NCBI RefSeq assembly: GCF_014844095.1
Contig: NZ_CP062163.1
Location: 4,993,501-5,057,500, forward strand
Direction: 5' to 3'
Length of the DNA stretch: 64,000 nucleotides
Source of the DNA: Brevibacillus sp. JNUCC-41
GTDB lineage: Bacteria; Bacillota; Bacilli; Bacillales; DSM-1321
Position numbers and translations under genes: made by a program
Shown here: positions 8,713 to 18,816 of the stretch, piece by piece
Numbering within the stretch: the stretch's first letter is position 1
Layout of the letters: the number at the start of each line of letters is the position of its first letter
The notes under the pieces: model-generated
Told to the model about the DNA's origin: nothing
Seen by the model: the letters and a program-made list of their open reading frames with translations, nothing else
Databases searched by the model: none

Positions 8713-10590
8713 TCATTCCTCTTCCAATTTTTCCGCTAAATACGTCCATCTTTCCATCAAATGGTCTAATTTATCCGTTAGTTCCTTTTCTTCTTCAAGC
8801 AGCATGCGGACTTTTTCAAAGTCGCTTCCCGCTGCAGACATTTCTGATGTTATGTCTTTCAGGCGCAACTCGACCCTTTCCATGTTCCCTTCTATCTCTT
8901 CCCATTCCTTACTTTCCGCATAAGTTAGTTTTTTCTTTTTCTTTTCGGTCCGGTTCATCTGAGGTTCTGGTGCTTTTACTGTCACGGCCTCTTCAGTCTT
9001 TTCTTCCAAGAACTCTGAATAACTGCCGTAATAGAAATCAATTTCAGCTTTATTCTTGAAAACAAGAAGCTGATGGCACGTCTTATCCAGGAAATACCTA
9101 TCATGTGAAACAGTAATGACTACACCTGAAAACGTTTCTAAATAATCCTCCAGAACGGTCAAGGTTTGTGTGTCCAAATCATTCGTCGGTTCATCCAAAA
9201 GCAGGACATTAGGTGCCGACATCAAAATGTTAAGAAGATATAAACGCCTTTTCTCCCCACCGGAAAGCTTGCGAATAGGCGTCCCATGAGACCCCATTGG
9301 AAACAAGAACCTTTCAAGCATCTGTGCAGCCGATATGAAACTACCATCTTTAAGGGCAATTGAATCCGCCGTTTCCCGAATATACTCGATCATGCGCAAA
9401 TTCTCATCCATATCGACGCTTTCTTGCGTATAGTACCCTATTTTCACGGTTTGCCCTTTTTCCAGGTTTCCTTCATCTATCGATTCCCGTCCGGCCAGGA
9501 TATTTAACAAGGTTGATTTTCCACTGCCATTATTACCGACGATCCCAATTCGATCACCCGGTTTGAAGAGGAAGGAAAAATGGTTGATGATGGTTTTATC
9601 ACCGAAGGATTTAGAAACATCCTGCATCTCGAGTACCTTTTTCCCAAGGCGGGCACCGCTTAATTCCATTTCCAGGTTCTCGGTTTTCTGCTTATCCTTT
9701 ACACCTGATTCCAATGTTTCGAAGCGTTGGATCCTGGCCTTTTGTTTCGTTGTACGGGCCTTTGCGCCTTTACGGATCCAGGCCAGCTCTTTTTTGAATA
9801 GACTTTCCTTTTTCGATCTTTCAGCCGTTTCGTTCTCTTCACGAATGGCCTTTGATTCTAAATAATCCGCATAATTTCCTTTGTATTCGAAAAGCTGCGT
9901 TTGGGCAATTTCCCAAATCTTATTGGACACGCGATCAAGGAAATATCGATCATGGGTCACAAATAAAACGGACTTTTGATATTTCCCCAAATATTCTTCA
10001 AGCCAAGTGATGCTTTCAAAATCGAGATGGTTCGTCGGCTCATCCAAAATCAGTAAATCAGGGGTCTCAATCAAGGTTTTTGCCAGGGCCGCACGTTTTT
10101 TTTGGCCACCTGACAGTTCCCCCAATTTCCTCGAGTGATCAGGAAGACCAAGTTTGGTCAGTATCGTTCTGGCATTGGCACTTGTATCCCAGGCACCAAG
10201 CGTGTCCATATCCTGTTGCTGCTTTAACAAACGGTCCTGAATTACGCTATTCTGTGGATCTACCTGTAGTTGAACGAGCGTCTTTTCATACTCCTTAATC
10301 AACGAAAATACAGGAGTTGAACTTTCATACATATATTCCATGATCGTCAATTTCTCATCAAAATGCGGATCTTGGGATAGATAGGAAATCGTGTAATCAT
10401 TCGGATGATCCTTCGTTCCTAAATCACTGTCTTCCAAGCCTGCGATGATATTCAATAATGTCGATTTGCCGGTGCCGTTTATGCCAACGATCCCGATTTT
10501 TTCCCCTTCGGTAATGGAAAAAGAGACATCTTTAAAAAGCAGCTTTTCCCCTTGGGTTTTCATTACATGTTCCATGCTAAAAACTTTCAT
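8713..10590 (-). CDS. ABC-F ATPase, YfmR/Uup-like
   Basis: 625 residues with two ABC domains and no membrane segments. Walker A motifs are GINGTGKST and GNNGSGKST; signatures are LSGGQKKRAALAKTL and LSGGEKRRLYLLN; Walker B regions are LLILDEPTNHLD and VLLLDEPTNDLD. A charged interdomain linker (about 240-300) and a C-terminal coiled coil (about 540-625) fit the Uup/YfmR group, which acts on stalled ribosomes. The ATG at 10590 overlaps the ypgQ stop as ATGA, so translation is probably coupled. It is not part of this neighbourhood in B. subtilis as I remember it. Exact paralogue is uncertain. Confidence 0.88.
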   Translation of the reverse strand: MKVFSMEHVMKTQGEKLLFKDVSFSITEGEKIGIVGINGTGKSTLLNIIAGLEDSDLGTKDHPNDYTISYLSQDPHFDEKLTIMEYMYESSTPVFSLIKEYEKTLVQLQVDPQNSVIQDRLLKQQQDMDTLGAWDTSANARTILTKLGLPDHSRKLGELSGGQKKRAALAKTLIETPDLLILDEPTNHLDFESITWLEEYLGKYQKSVLFVTHDRYFLDRVSNKIWEIAQTQLFEYKGNYADYLESKAIREENETAERSKKESLFKKELAWIRKGAKARTTKQKARIQRFETLESGVKDKQKTENLEMELSGARLGKKVLEMQDVSKSFGDKTIINHFSFLFKPGDRIGIVGNNGSGKSTLLNILAGRESIDEGNLEKGQTVKIGYYTQESVDMDENLRMIEYIRETADSIALKDGSFISAAQMLERFLFPMGSHGTPIRKLSGGEKRRLYLLNILMSAPNVLLLDEPTNDLDTQTLTVLEDYLETFSGVVITVSHDRYFLDKTCHQLLVFKNKAEIDFYYGSYSEFLEEKTEEAVTVKAPEPQMNRTEKKKKKLTYAESKEWEEIEGNMERVELRLKDITSEMSAAGSDFEKVRMLLEEEKELTDKLDHLMERWTYLAEKLEEE

Positions 10591-11231
10591 AATCGTACAT
10601 CCCATTCCTTATTAAATTCCTCTAAAAACCCAACCATATATTCATGCCTATCACTTGCAATCTTCTTGGCTGTACAAGTATTGAGCATATCTTGCAAACG
10701 CAATAATTTTTCATGAAAATGATGAATGGTTGAGCTTTTGCCACTCCTGTATTCCTTCTTGGTCATGTTTTCCCTTATGGGCAATGAAGGATCATACATA
10801 AGTTGTCCCTTTTTTCCGCCATATGCAAATGTCCTGGCTATGCCAATGGCACCAATTGCATCCAAGCGGTCAGCGTCCTGAACAATTTCAGCCTCAATCG
10901 AAGGAAGCTTCAACTGCCCTGCACTATATGAAATTGTATGGATGATCCGTTTGACGGCATCAACACTATCAATATCCAACTTAATTTCATCAAACCAAAC
11001 GTCAAGCTTTTTCCAGCCTTCATCGGCTTCATGGTTTAGTTTATCATCCGGGATATCATGAAGCAAAGCCGCCATTTCAATGATAAACTCATTTCCTTTT
11101 CGTTCTTCTTTAGCAATATGTAAAGCCAGCTTACGAACACGATCGATATGGAACCAATCATGGCCGCTGGCATCGGAATTCATTTGGTCATATACATACT
11201 TCTCCGTCAGTTCAATCATCGTTTGTTTCAT
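10587..11231 (-). CDS. ypgQ: HD-domain phosphohydrolase YpgQ
   Basis: 214 residues. HD metal ligands are seen in HDWFHIDRV, ALLHDIPDD and the distal VQDADRLDAIGAIG. B. subtilis YpgQ is reported as a metal-dependent pyrophosphohydrolase acting on nucleotides. GGAGTGGTGAT precedes the ATG. It is first in a two-gene unit with the ABC-F gene (4-nt overlap). The pairing of a nucleotide hydrolase with a ribosome-acting ATPase may just reflect insertion. Confidence 0.88.
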   Translation of the reverse strand: MKQTMIELTEKYVYDQMNSDASGHDWFHIDRVRKLALHIAKEERKGNEFIIEMAALLHDIPDDKLNHEADEGWKKLDVWFDEIKLDIDSVDAVKRIIHTISYSAGQLKLPSIEAEIVQDADRLDAIGAIGIARTFAYGGKKGQLMYDPSLPIRENMTKKEYRSGKSSTIHHFHEKLLRLQDMLNTCTAKKIASDRHEYMVGFLEEFNKEWDVRL

Positions 11232-11285
11232 ATCACCACTCCATGTCCCTTCTATTTTACCATGGTTCTCATAAAATGGTGTGCT

Positions 11286-12131
11286 TTAATCTTCATTGAA
11301 CCAACTGATTCCAATCGTCTGTTCACCGGTATGCACCCCGATGGCACTGCCAAGTGGGGATACATGGATCGACACATGAGGAAATTCTTCGGTAATCATC
11401 TTTTTCCATCTTTGTGTCTGCTCAGACACTGCACCATATAATATGGTGCATTCTTTCACTTTTCCTGCTTCGACTGATCTGCGAAAATCAGTGAAAATCT
11501 GTTTTTCCGCTTTTTTAAGGTTCCGAGGTTTAGATTTAGTATGGAGCACACCATTTTCGATTGAAATGATGGGCTTAAAGCTCAATAGGTTTCCAAGAAT
11601 ATACTGTGCGTTCGTTAACCTGCCGCTGCGATGCAGCTGATCTAAAGAACCAATTAATACATAGGTTTCATGGTTATCCGCATACATTCTCGTTTTGACG
11701 AATGCCTCATCGATGGAATCCCCATTATCCATATAATGCATGAGCCTTTTCAAGATTAATAGCATTGGAAAGGAAATAAGTAAAGTATCAAAAACGTCAA
11801 CGGGGATCGCAACCATTTGTGCAGCTTGCCTGCTCGCGGAAACGGTCCCGCTCAATTCACTTGAAAGATGTACGGCTATGATTCGATCATAGCGTTTTTC
11901 AAGCTCCATATATAACTCTTGGAATCTGCCAACCGAGGGCTGTGACGTAGTGGCTGTAATTTTTTCCTCACTCATCCGCCGGTATAATTCCTCAGGTAAT
12001 AGGTCGACACCATCTTCATATTCCTTCCCATCAATGATGACGACCATCGGAACGACGTATACATGTTCATTCAATGATAATTCTTCGTCCAAAGTTCCCG
12101 TACTATCTGTTACCCATGCAATTCGTTCCAT
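11286..12131 (-). CDS. DegV-family fatty-acid-binding protein
   Basis: 281 residues, the usual DegV length. The N-terminus MERIAWVTDSTGTL holds the conserved DST lipid-headgroup motif; TTSQPSVGRF and VHLSSELSGTV (ligand loop) follow, with IGVHTGEQTIGISW near the end. Family members bind a fatty acid and in Firmicutes (FakB) present it to a kinase for phospholipid synthesis. The ATG at 12131 follows GAGGGGGG. The open frame extends 35 codons further but runs through the bsaA terminator, so that extension is rejected. No FakA gene is in the window. Confidence 0.9.
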   Translation of the reverse strand: MERIAWVTDSTGTLDEELSLNEHVYVVPMVVIIDGKEYEDGVDLLPEELYRRMSEEKITATTSQPSVGRFQELYMELEKRYDRIIAVHLSSELSGTVSASRQAAQMVAIPVDVFDTLLISFPMLLILKRLMHYMDNGDSIDEAFVKTRMYADNHETYVLIGSLDQLHRSGRLTNAQYILGNLLSFKPIISIENGVLHTKSKPRNLKKAEKQIFTDFRRSVEAGKVKECTILYGAVSEQTQRWKKMITEEFPHVSIHVSPLGSAIGVHTGEQTIGISWFNED

Positions 12132-12223
12132 GGTTTCCCCCCTCGTTGTGTCTTCTATTATATTCAACATCCCACCCATCTGTCCCCAATTAAATACAGA
12201 TGCATATAAATATCTTACTTCAT

Positions 12224-12256
12224 AAAAAGAGCCCAACTGGAACTTCCGTTGGACTC
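12224..12256 (-). terminator. Terminator after bsaA
   Basis: GAGTCCAAC / GTTGGGCTC arms (one G-U pair) followed by TTTTT on the minus strand. Confidence 0.8.
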
Positions 12257-12267
12257 AATATCATTCT

Positions 12268-12744
12268 TCATAATAATTTTTTTATATCCTCTTCCATTTC
12301 CAGAGGTTTTGTTTTAGGTGCATACCGGCTCACTATATTTCCATTACGATCAATCAAGAACTTTGTAAAATTCCATTTTATTGATTTGGACCCCATCACT
12401 CCAGGAGCATTTTCAGTCAAGTAATTGAATAAAGGGTGGGCTTCCTTGCCATTGACATTCACTTTTGCAAACATCGGGAATGTTATGCCACGATTCAATT
12501 TGCAGTATGAATCGATTTCCAGATTATCACCAGGCTCCTGATTCAAAAACTGATTACAAGGAAAACCAAGCACGACAACCCCATCCTCTTTATATTGCAC
12601 ATACAGGCTTTGCAAATCATCATACTGTGGCGAAAAACCGCATTTGCTTGCGGTATTCACTATAATCATCACTTTCCCTCTATATTCCTCAAGCGAGATG
12701 GTTTCGCCATTGATTTTATTGACTTCAAATTCGTAAATGGACAT
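12268..12744 (-). CDS. bsaA: Thiol peroxidase of the glutathione-peroxidase family (BsaA)
   Basis: 158 residues. Reduces peroxides with a thiol, in bacilli probably thioredoxin or bacillithiol rather than glutathione. Active-site [12 protein letters not shown] has Cys at 35 in place of selenocysteine; FPCNQF and KWNFTKF supply the other catalytic residues. No signal peptide, so cytosolic. GGGAGAG precedes the ATG. It keeps the B. subtilis position between ypgQ and metA, though a DegV gene and a hypothetical gene have been added here. Confidence 0.95.
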   Translation of the reverse strand: MSIYEFEVNKINGETISLEEYRGKVMIIVNTASKCGFSPQYDDLQSLYVQYKEDGVVVLGFPCNQFLNQEPGDNLEIDSYCKLNRGITFPMFAKVNVNGKEAHPLFNYLTENAPGVMGSKSIKWNFTKFLIDRNGNIVSRYAPKTKPLEMEEDIKKLL

Positions 12745-12821
12745 GTATGATCTCTCCCTATAGTATGATGATTCATTTTACCGTATTTAAAGGTAGGTTT
12801 ACCAACTTTTATCCTTCCCTT

Positions 12822-13355
12822 TCATCCCTGAATCTTCACTGCTTGAATGGATTGAATCAAATACTCTACCATGTCTTCCAAATCATCCATTTGCTCTTCT
12901 TTTACAAGCCTTCCAAATGAAACTTTATATATAGAAGAAGTAACGAGTTGCATTTTTTTACTGACCGTATCGCTGGTCGTCACTGTAATGATTCTCTGAT
13001 CTCCCCAAATTTTTTCCAGATCATTCAACAATTGTTCAGCATTCACTTCATCGAGTTTTTTCGGGAAAGTTATGAAAATATCGACGGTGCAGCCCGAATG
13101 CGTATCATCAATAGCTGCATCGAGTAACTCCGAACTTAGGTTTTTAAGTGAAGCCTGTAACTCAATGGCACCGCTAATCGAAATGGGCGCGATTGGCTTT
13201 TTCAATTCCATCTCAATCTTATATGATCTGGACAAAGTCGAGAGATTCACTATATCATCACGTTTTATGACCAATATATCTCCAATGAAGTCACGGTCGT
13301 AAACCGCTCCTTCCAATACCACTTTCATGTTCTCAAATGCTGTAGGATCAAACAA
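12822..13355 (-). CDS. Conserved hypothetical protein, 177 residues
   Basis: Starts at TTG (13355) with GGAGAGGTG eight bases upstream; begins MFDPTAFENMKVVLEG. No signal peptide, membrane helix or catalytic motif is seen. The composition is that of a soluble mixed alpha/beta protein with an acidic C-terminus (EEQMDDLEDMVEYL). It sits alone, divergent from metA across a 168-bp gap and upstream of bsaA on the same strand. I recall similar unnamed proteins in Bacillus but no function. Confidence 0.7.
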   Translation of the reverse strand: MFDPTAFENMKVVLEGAVYDRDFIGDILVIKRDDIVNLSTLSRSYKIEMELKKPIAPISISGAIELQASLKNLSSELLDAAIDDTHSGCTVDIFITFPKKLDEVNAEQLLNDLEKIWGDQRIITVTTSDTVSKKMQLVTSSIYKVSFGRLVKEEQMDDLEDMVEYLIQSIQAVKIQG

Positions 13356-13523
13356 TCTCCAAACACCTCTCCAACTTCATAGTTTATGTATTCATGATCT
13401 TCCCATTTTACCATTCCCAGGCCATTTCCTTTGGGATTTACAAGAAATTATTAAAATAGCTTTTCTATTCAATAATTTTCTATATAATTAAAATATTATG
13501 ATTTTTGAAGAAGGAGGCTAATC

Positions 13524-14432
13524 ATGCCAATCAGAATTCCGGGACAACTGCCAGCAAGGGAAATTTTAGAACAGGAAAATATCTTCGTAATGGATGAGGA
13601 AAGGGCTACCAATCAGGAAATCCGTCCATTGAATATATTAATTTTAAACCTAATGCCAGAGAAAGAAAAAACGGAGGCCCAGTTACTGCGCTTTCTCGGC
13701 AATACTCCGATTCAAGTAAATATATCATTCCTGCGCTTGAGCACACATGAATCAAAAAACACAAGTAAATTTCATTTAGATCAATTTTACAAATCATTTA
13801 ATGATATCCGCACGAAGAAATATGACGGCTTGATCATTACAGGCGCTCCAGTAGAAAAGCTGGAATTTTCAGACGTTAATTATTGGGAAGAACTGCAGAG
13901 TATCATGGATTGGTCAAGCGAAAATGTCACATCCACCCTACATATTTGTTGGGGGGCACAAGCTGCCCTTTACCATCATTATGGAATAGGCAAATACGAA
14001 CTTCCGGAGAAATGCTTCGGGATATACACCCATGAGGTCCTTGAACCGAATGAAAATCTAGTCCGCGGATTCGATGATTATTTTATGGCCCCTCATTCTC
14101 GCCATACGGATATTGACTATCAAAAATTAGTTAACCATCCGGAACTGAAGGTTCTTGCACAGTCCGATCAAGCCGGTGTATTGATTGCTGCTTCAGTTGA
14201 TGGAAAAAGAATTATGGTTACCGGCCATTTCGAGTATGATGCCGATACCCTTGGTGAAGAATACAAGCGCGATAGGGAGCGTGGAATCAATACACAACTC
14301 CCTGAAAATTACTTTCCTGATAACGATCCGACCAAGGTTCCTCTTCACCGATGGAAAAGCCATTGCAGCCTGATGTTCTCGAATTGGCTGAACTATTATG
14401 TCTACCAATCAACCCCTTATGAGTGGGATTGA
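13524..14432 (+). CDS. metA: Homoserine O-acetyltransferase (MetA)
   Basis: 302 residues. First committed step of methionine synthesis. The catalytic triad is in place: Cys142 in HICWGAQA, His235 and Glu237 in GHFEYD. Residue 111 (PVEKLEF) is Glu, the position reported to select acetyl-CoA over succinyl-CoA in the Bacillus enzyme, so O-acetylhomoserine is the predicted product. AAGGAGG precedes the ATG; a -10-like TATAAT lies at 13483-13488. The 168-bp leader holds no recognisable S-box riboswitch, which B. subtilis metA has. A terminator follows at 14505-14536. Confidence 0.96.
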   Translation: MPIRIPGQLPAREILEQENIFVMDEERATNQEIRPLNILILNLMPEKEKTEAQLLRFLGNTPIQVNISFLRLSTHESKNTSKFHLDQFYKSFNDIRTKKYDGLIITGAPVEKLEFSDVNYWEELQSIMDWSSENVTSTLHICWGAQAALYHHYGIGKYELPEKCFGIYTHEVLEPNENLVRGFDDYFMAPHSRHTDIDYQKLVNHPELKVLAQSDQAGVLIAASVDGKRIMVTGHFEYDADTLGEEYKRDRERGINTQLPENYFPDNDPTKVPLHRWKSHCSLMFSNWLNYYVYQSTPYEWD

Positions 14433-14504
14433 AAGGGTAAGAGAAAAGAAGCTTTCACTTTTAAGTGAATCGTTTATTGGGCAGCCACTTCCGATTATCA
14501 TGGG

Positions 14505-14536
14505 AAACAACCTGAGTTTCTGACTCAGGTTGTTTG
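14505..14536 (+). terminator. Terminator after metA
   Basis: AAACAACCTGAGT / ACTCAGGTTGTTT perfect 13-bp stem. It lies between the convergent ends of metA and the AIM24 gene and may serve both. Confidence 0.8.
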
Positions 14537-14538
14537 TT

Positions 14539-15234
14539 TCATGATTCCTTATTGCCGAAATAAACCTCTTCAAAAGGTTGGACGACCACAAATCCTTGAC
14601 CTTCGAATTTCATTTGAACGGATTCGCCGCTTCCCCTTCCAAAAAACGACTTCAGTGAAACATCCGTTACGAATTCAGGCTGCAAATCCCCTGACCAAGC
14701 CACTGTGGCATTCGGGTCCGTATAGACCGGATTCCCATGTTCCACCATTAAAGTAAGCGGCTCATAATGGGAAGTGAAGGCAACCATGCCTCTCCCCTCG
14801 AGCCTTACGTTGAACAACCCACCCGCCAATAACCCGGCAATGCGCCGCATCATTTTTATATCCCATTGAATCCCCGGCTCAAATGCAAGTAAATCATTTC
14901 CGTTAACACAGATTGATTCACCATTTAACTGTAAAATGGAAATCTTCTTTCCTTGATCCGCGACGTACAGCTTGCCGCTTCCAGTCGCCTTCATCAAAGA
15001 TGCACCCTCACCTGTCAAAGCCTTTTTGAAGAGTTTACTAAGGCCATGCTCCAAGATGCCTTCCCGCTCGAATTTAATATGGCCGCGATAAGAAATCATC
15101 GTCCCCATCTTTGCCCAGATCTGCTGTTCCAAATTAATTTCCAAAATTCGTTCCGTTTCAAGTTCGAATAAACCTTGCCCTTTATCCTGCTGTTTCGTCT
15201 TTTCAACGAATTGATCGATTTGATACTTCTCCAT
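14539..15234 (-). CDS. AIM24-family protein
   Basis: 231 residues of beta-rich, glycine-containing sequence typical of the AIM24/TIGR00266 fold (for example GEGASLMKATGSGKLYVADQGKKI and GLFNVRLEGRGMVAFTSHYEP). The bacterial function is unknown. Start ATG at 15234 follows AGGTGGGG, and its first base is shared with the stop of the upstream methyltransferase gene (TGATG), so the two are translationally coupled. A longer open frame upstream lies inside that methyltransferase and is not used. Confidence 0.8.
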   Translation of the reverse strand: MEKYQIDQFVEKTKQQDKGQGLFELETERILEINLEQQIWAKMGTMISYRGHIKFEREGILEHGLSKLFKKALTGEGASLMKATGSGKLYVADQGKKISILQLNGESICVNGNDLLAFEPGIQWDIKMMRRIAGLLAGGLFNVRLEGRGMVAFTSHYEPLTLMVEHGNPVYTDPNATVAWSGDLQPEFVTDVSLKSFFGRGSGESVQMKFEGQGFVVVQPFEEVYFGNKES

Positions 15235-15929
15235 CACTGCCCCACCTCTTTTTGAAGGAGGAAAAGCCACATGAACGATACAGCTTGCTTTAACTCCTTT
15301 GAAAAATGCCCCAGTTTTGTATAGTCCACCCCTCTCTTTGCAACGCCGGTATCTACCACTGCCTTCCATCCGGTTTCTAAAGCCATCTTTTCAAATTCCC
15401 AAGGCTGCATTGTATTCATGATGACCTTATCTCCTAATAACCGTTGAAAACTGAATTTTTTTCGTGGTTCAGCTGTTGGACCAAGTATTCCAAAACAGAC
15501 ATAACCGCCAGGCTTTATTACCCGTTGAATTTCCTTCATCACCATTAATGGTTCACCCGTATATTCCAAAGAATTAATGACCATTGCCGCATCCATTTCT
15601 TCATCTTTGAATGGAAGATTATAAAAATCCCCTTGCAGGAAAGAAAGTTCTGGTTGTTGAGCGGTTTTCCCCTTTGCAAAATCGATCATCACATTGGATA
15701 AATCAACTCCGGTTACTTCAAATCCCGCTTCGGCCAATTTCAAGGAACCAACTCCATCTCCACAGCCAATGTCAGCCACCTTCACTCCCGAAGGTACATA
15801 TTCAGAAAAGAAAGGAATAATGTTTTTCCGGCTTCCCGTTTCCCACATTTCTTGCGAATTCTTCACCCACATCGGTGCAAAAACATCCCATTCCTTTTTC
15901 GATTCATTATGCCATGTATGTAAATTCAT
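15234..15929 (-). CDS. Class I SAM-dependent methyltransferase (Methyltransf_11 type)
   Basis: 231 residues. SAM-binding VADIGCGDGVGSLKLAEAG (about 50-68), acidic VTGVDLS, then PFKDEEMDAAMVINSLEY and RVIKPGGYVCFGILGP, the classic UbiE/Methyltransf_11 order. The substrate cannot be predicted. The preferred ATG (15929) lies eight bases after GGTGG. It overlaps the downstream AIM24 gene by one base and forms a two-gene unit with it. Confidence 0.85.
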   Translation of the reverse strand: MNLHTWHNESKKEWDVFAPMWVKNSQEMWETGSRKNIIPFFSEYVPSGVKVADIGCGDGVGSLKLAEAGFEVTGVDLSNVMIDFAKGKTAQQPELSFLQGDFYNLPFKDEEMDAAMVINSLEYTGEPLMVMKEIQRVIKPGGYVCFGILGPTAEPRKKFSFQRLLGDKVIMNTMQPWEFEKMALETGWKAVVDTGVAKRGVDYTKLGHFSKELKQAVSFMWLFLLQKEVGQ

Positions 15930-16087
15930 CAGAAATTCCACCCTCCTAACTGGCAAGTTCCTACTATATTAATACCCTCAGTTTCCAGAATCAAATTACC
16001 GGGGCTTCTATATAGCTATTCTGCTCAAAGTTAAAAAATCCTCTTTTATAAAATTCGTTCAGGAATACAGGTGATGTGCAAATACAT

Positions 16088-16109
16088 AAAAAAAAACTGC
16101 CGACGGCAG
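16088..16109 (-). terminator. Terminator after mntR
   Basis: Short CTGCC-GTC-GGCAG hairpin directly followed by nine Ts on the minus strand, abutting the mntR stop. Confidence 0.75.
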
Positions 16110-16110
16110 C

Positions 16111-16539
16111 TTATTTCGAATTTTCTTCATTTCTTTTTTGTATCTTTCGTAAATCCTCGACACGGTCAGGGGATTCTTCAAAGAATTCAACCAGGTCTCC
16201 AACCCTATCGATGGCATTCCAACTAAGATGGTGTTCGATTCCCTCTACATCATGATAAATATTTTCTTCCTTGACCCCAATCAACCTTAGCATCTGTTCT
16301 AAAAGTTCATGACGGTATACGAGCCGTTTACCAACTTTTTTCCCATTTGCAGTTAAAACGAGCCCCCGGTACTTTTCATATATCAAATATTTTTCCTGAT
16401 CAAGTTTTTGAACCATTTTTGTAACAGAAGAAGGGTGGACGGAAAGGTTTTCGGCAATATCGGAAACTCTTGCATATCCTTTTTCTTCGATAAGTAAATA
16501 AATTTGTTCTATGTAATCCTCCATGCTTGGTGTAGGCAT
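16111..16539 (-). CDS. mntR: Manganese transport regulator MntR
   Basis: 142-residue DtxR-family repressor. An N-terminal winged helix ([20 protein letters not shown]) is followed by the dimerisation domain. All six metal ligands known from B. subtilis MntR are present at the same numbers: Asp8, Glu11, His77, Glu99, Glu102, His103. With Mn2+ it should repress Mn import and activate efflux genes, which could include the TerC-type exporter at 244-1011. The ATG at 16539 lies seven bases after GGAGG. It follows topB by about 100 bp on the same strand. Confidence 0.96.
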   Translation of the reverse strand: MPTPSMEDYIEQIYLLIEEKGYARVSDIAENLSVHPSSVTKMVQKLDQEKYLIYEKYRGLVLTANGKKVGKRLVYRHELLEQMLRLIGVKEENIYHDVEGIEHHLSWNAIDRVGDLVEFFEESPDRVEDLRKIQKRNEENSK

Positions 16540-16641
16540 TCGGAATCCTCCCATTCAAACGCATATCTAAAAATTTTACTATATAAACGACCCCGAAACA
16601 AGAAGATATAAGTCTCAGGGCGCCTTTAATGTAGTTTCTTC

Positions 16642-18816
16642 TCAAGTTTGCTTGACGTTTTGTTCTGTCGGAAATGTAAAACTGATTTTCTTTTCAGAGT
16701 CGGACCAGGATAAAATGGCATCAAAGGTCTTTTCCCCTTTTTTAAAACCGCTTATCAAATCCGTTTCACCGCTCGCCAACAGCTTTTTTATATTTGCTTG
16801 ACTGATTTTCTTATTAAGGATTTTTTTGGAGATAGTGAAGTTACACTTTGTTTTTTGATAACTAACACATCCATAGAATTCCCCTTTATCGACAATCTTA
16901 GAACCGCATAGTTTACAGCTGCCCACAGATGCTGAACTTCTCTTTTTTGGGCCGCTTCGTTGAATCGACTCTGTGTCCAGCCCTTGAAAATTCCAGCTTT
17001 CCGATGATTCCACGGCATCACTGATAATTTTAGCTGACATCTTTTTAACAGCTTCCATAAATCCGCCAGCTGATGCCTTCCCTTCACCGATTTCCCTTAA
17101 ACGCTGTTCCCATTTGGCTGTCATCTCGGGTGAAGCCAGGATTTTCTCCCCAATCGCAGTAATCAGCACTTTCCCTTTATCTGTCGCAAACACCTGGTTT
17201 TTTTTAACATTGATGTATTTACGGTCTTTGAGCATGGTAATGATGCCAGCCCGGGTTGCTTCGGTTCCAAGACCCTCGGTTTTCATCAGCACCTTTTCTA
17301 ACTCTTCATTATCCAGATGCTTTCCGGCAGTCTTCATTAAAGTGATCAGCTGACCTTCTGTATAGCGCTTTGGAGGCTGGGTTTTGCCTTCTTTCACCTT
17401 TATATTGGCGACCTTTCCAGAATCCCCTTTTGAGACGGACGGCAAAATGATATCATCGTCTTCCTTGTCATTTTGGAAAATCACTTTGCGCCATCCCTCT
17501 TGAATCTGCTGCTTTCCTTTAGAAATGAATTCGGCACGCTTATCGACAAGCGTTTTAATGGTAGTGTAATCGAAAATGGCTTTCTCATAATGGGCCGCAA
17601 TCAAACGGCGTACCACCAAGTCATAAATATTCCGTTCTTCAGCTGAAAGGCGCTTTGGATCGGTTACCTGCTCCGTCGGGATGATGGCATAGTGATCAGT
17701 CACTTTCTTTTCATTCACAAACCTTTTATTATTCATGATGTTCGGTTGTGGCAAGGGAAACAGGGATTCATATTCCGAAAATCCGCTTAGTTTTTGCAAA
17801 ATATCGGGAAATGTTTCAGCTTCCCCCTCCGTCACATAATTGGAATCTGAACGTGGATATGAAACGATTCCTTTTTGATATAAACTTTGTACGATATCAA
17901 GCGTCTGTTTCGGAGAATATTTATAAATCTTGTTAACTGTCGCTTGCAATGACGATAGATTAAATAATAAAGGCGGCTGAAATTCTTTCCTTTCTGTATC
18001 CATTTCAGCTATTTCAGCTTCCTTATCCTTGCAAAAAGCGGCAATTTTATCAGCCATTTCTTTTGTCTTGATTCTCGAATCATTGTTCTGCTGCCATTTT
18101 CCCTTATATTTCTTTCCATCCATCTTGAAGTCAGCGAACACTTCCCAGAACGGTTCGGACTTGAATTGCTCAATTTCCATTTCCCGCTTCACAATCAGGG
18201 CGAGTGTCGGTGTCTGAACCCTTCCAGCTGAAAACACATCCGAAACGCCCCTTTGTTTCAATAAAATACTATACGCTCTCGACGCATTCATTCCCACAAC
18301 CCAGTCCGCGCAAGCTCTAGTATACGCTTCATAATAGAGCGGCCTGGTTTTTTCCTCACTCTTCAGATTTTGGAATCCCTCATAAATCGCTTTTGGGGTC
18401 AAAGAGGAAATCCATAACCGTTTCATCGGTTTATTGACATTGCATAGATTAACGATATTGCGTACAATCAATTCTCCTTCACGCCCGGCATCACCTGCAT
18501 GAATGATTTCATCGACTTCCGGTTTCCTAAGCAAAGTCTTCACAACATTGAATTGCTTTGCCTTTTGTCGGGTCACTTCATATTGAAATTTCTCAGGAAT
18601 CATCGGCAACGTTTCCATCGACCATTTTTTCCATTTTGAATGATAGGTTTCCGGCGAAACGAGTTGACATAAATGCCCGACGGCCCAAGTTACATAAGCT
18701 CCATCGGGAAAAAGTTCATTCGGCATGATTTCTATATAGCCTTGCTGTTTCTTCTTTTTAAATTGAGCCGCAAGCGTTGAACCTTGATCGGGTTTCTCCG
18801 CAATGATTAGCTTCAT
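16642..18816 (-). CDS. topB: DNA topoisomerase III
   Basis: About 724 residues, as for B. subtilis TopB. Type IA topoisomerase: Toprim domain with LIIAEKPDQG and HAGDAGREGELIV, the catalytic tyrosine in GIVSYPRSDSNYV, and a C-terminal zinc-finger-like CKLCGSKI...GCVSYQKTKC. Acts in decatenation and recombination intermediates. ATG at 18816 fits AGGTGA at eight bases; two earlier starts (GTG 18828, ATG 18822) are too close to that site. The leader upstream of the start is duplicated at about 32.4 kb (see repeats). Confidence 0.93.
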   Translation of the reverse strand: MKLIIAEKPDQGSTLAAQFKKKKQQGYIEIMPNELFPDGAYVTWAVGHLCQLVSPETYHSKWKKWSMETLPMIPEKFQYEVTRQKAKQFNVVKTLLRKPEVDEIIHAGDAGREGELIVRNIVNLCNVNKPMKRLWISSLTPKAIYEGFQNLKSEEKTRPLYYEAYTRACADWVVGMNASRAYSILLKQRGVSDVFSAGRVQTPTLALIVKREMEIEQFKSEPFWEVFADFKMDGKKYKGKWQQNNDSRIKTKEMADKIAAFCKDKEAEIAEMDTERKEFQPPLLFNLSSLQATVNKIYKYSPKQTLDIVQSLYQKGIVSYPRSDSNYVTEGEAETFPDILQKLSGFSEYESLFPLPQPNIMNNKRFVNEKKVTDHYAIIPTEQVTDPKRLSAEERNIYDLVVRRLIAAHYEKAIFDYTTIKTLVDKRAEFISKGKQQIQEGWRKVIFQNDKEDDDIILPSVSKGDSGKVANIKVKEGKTQPPKRYTEGQLITLMKTAGKHLDNEELEKVLMKTEGLGTEATRAGIITMLKDRKYINVKKNQVFATDKGKVLITAIGEKILASPEMTAKWEQRLREIGEGKASAGGFMEAVKKMSAKIISDAVESSESWNFQGLDTESIQRSGPKKRSSASVGSCKLCGSKIVDKGEFYGCVSYQKTKCNFTISKKILNKKISQANIKKLLASGETDLISGFKKGEKTFDAILSWSDSEKKISFTFPTEQNVKQT

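Noticed and set aside
12132-12236. 35-codon upstream extension of the DegV gene
   Set aside because: It overlaps the bsaA terminator, and the ATG at 12131 has GAGGGGGG directly upstream.
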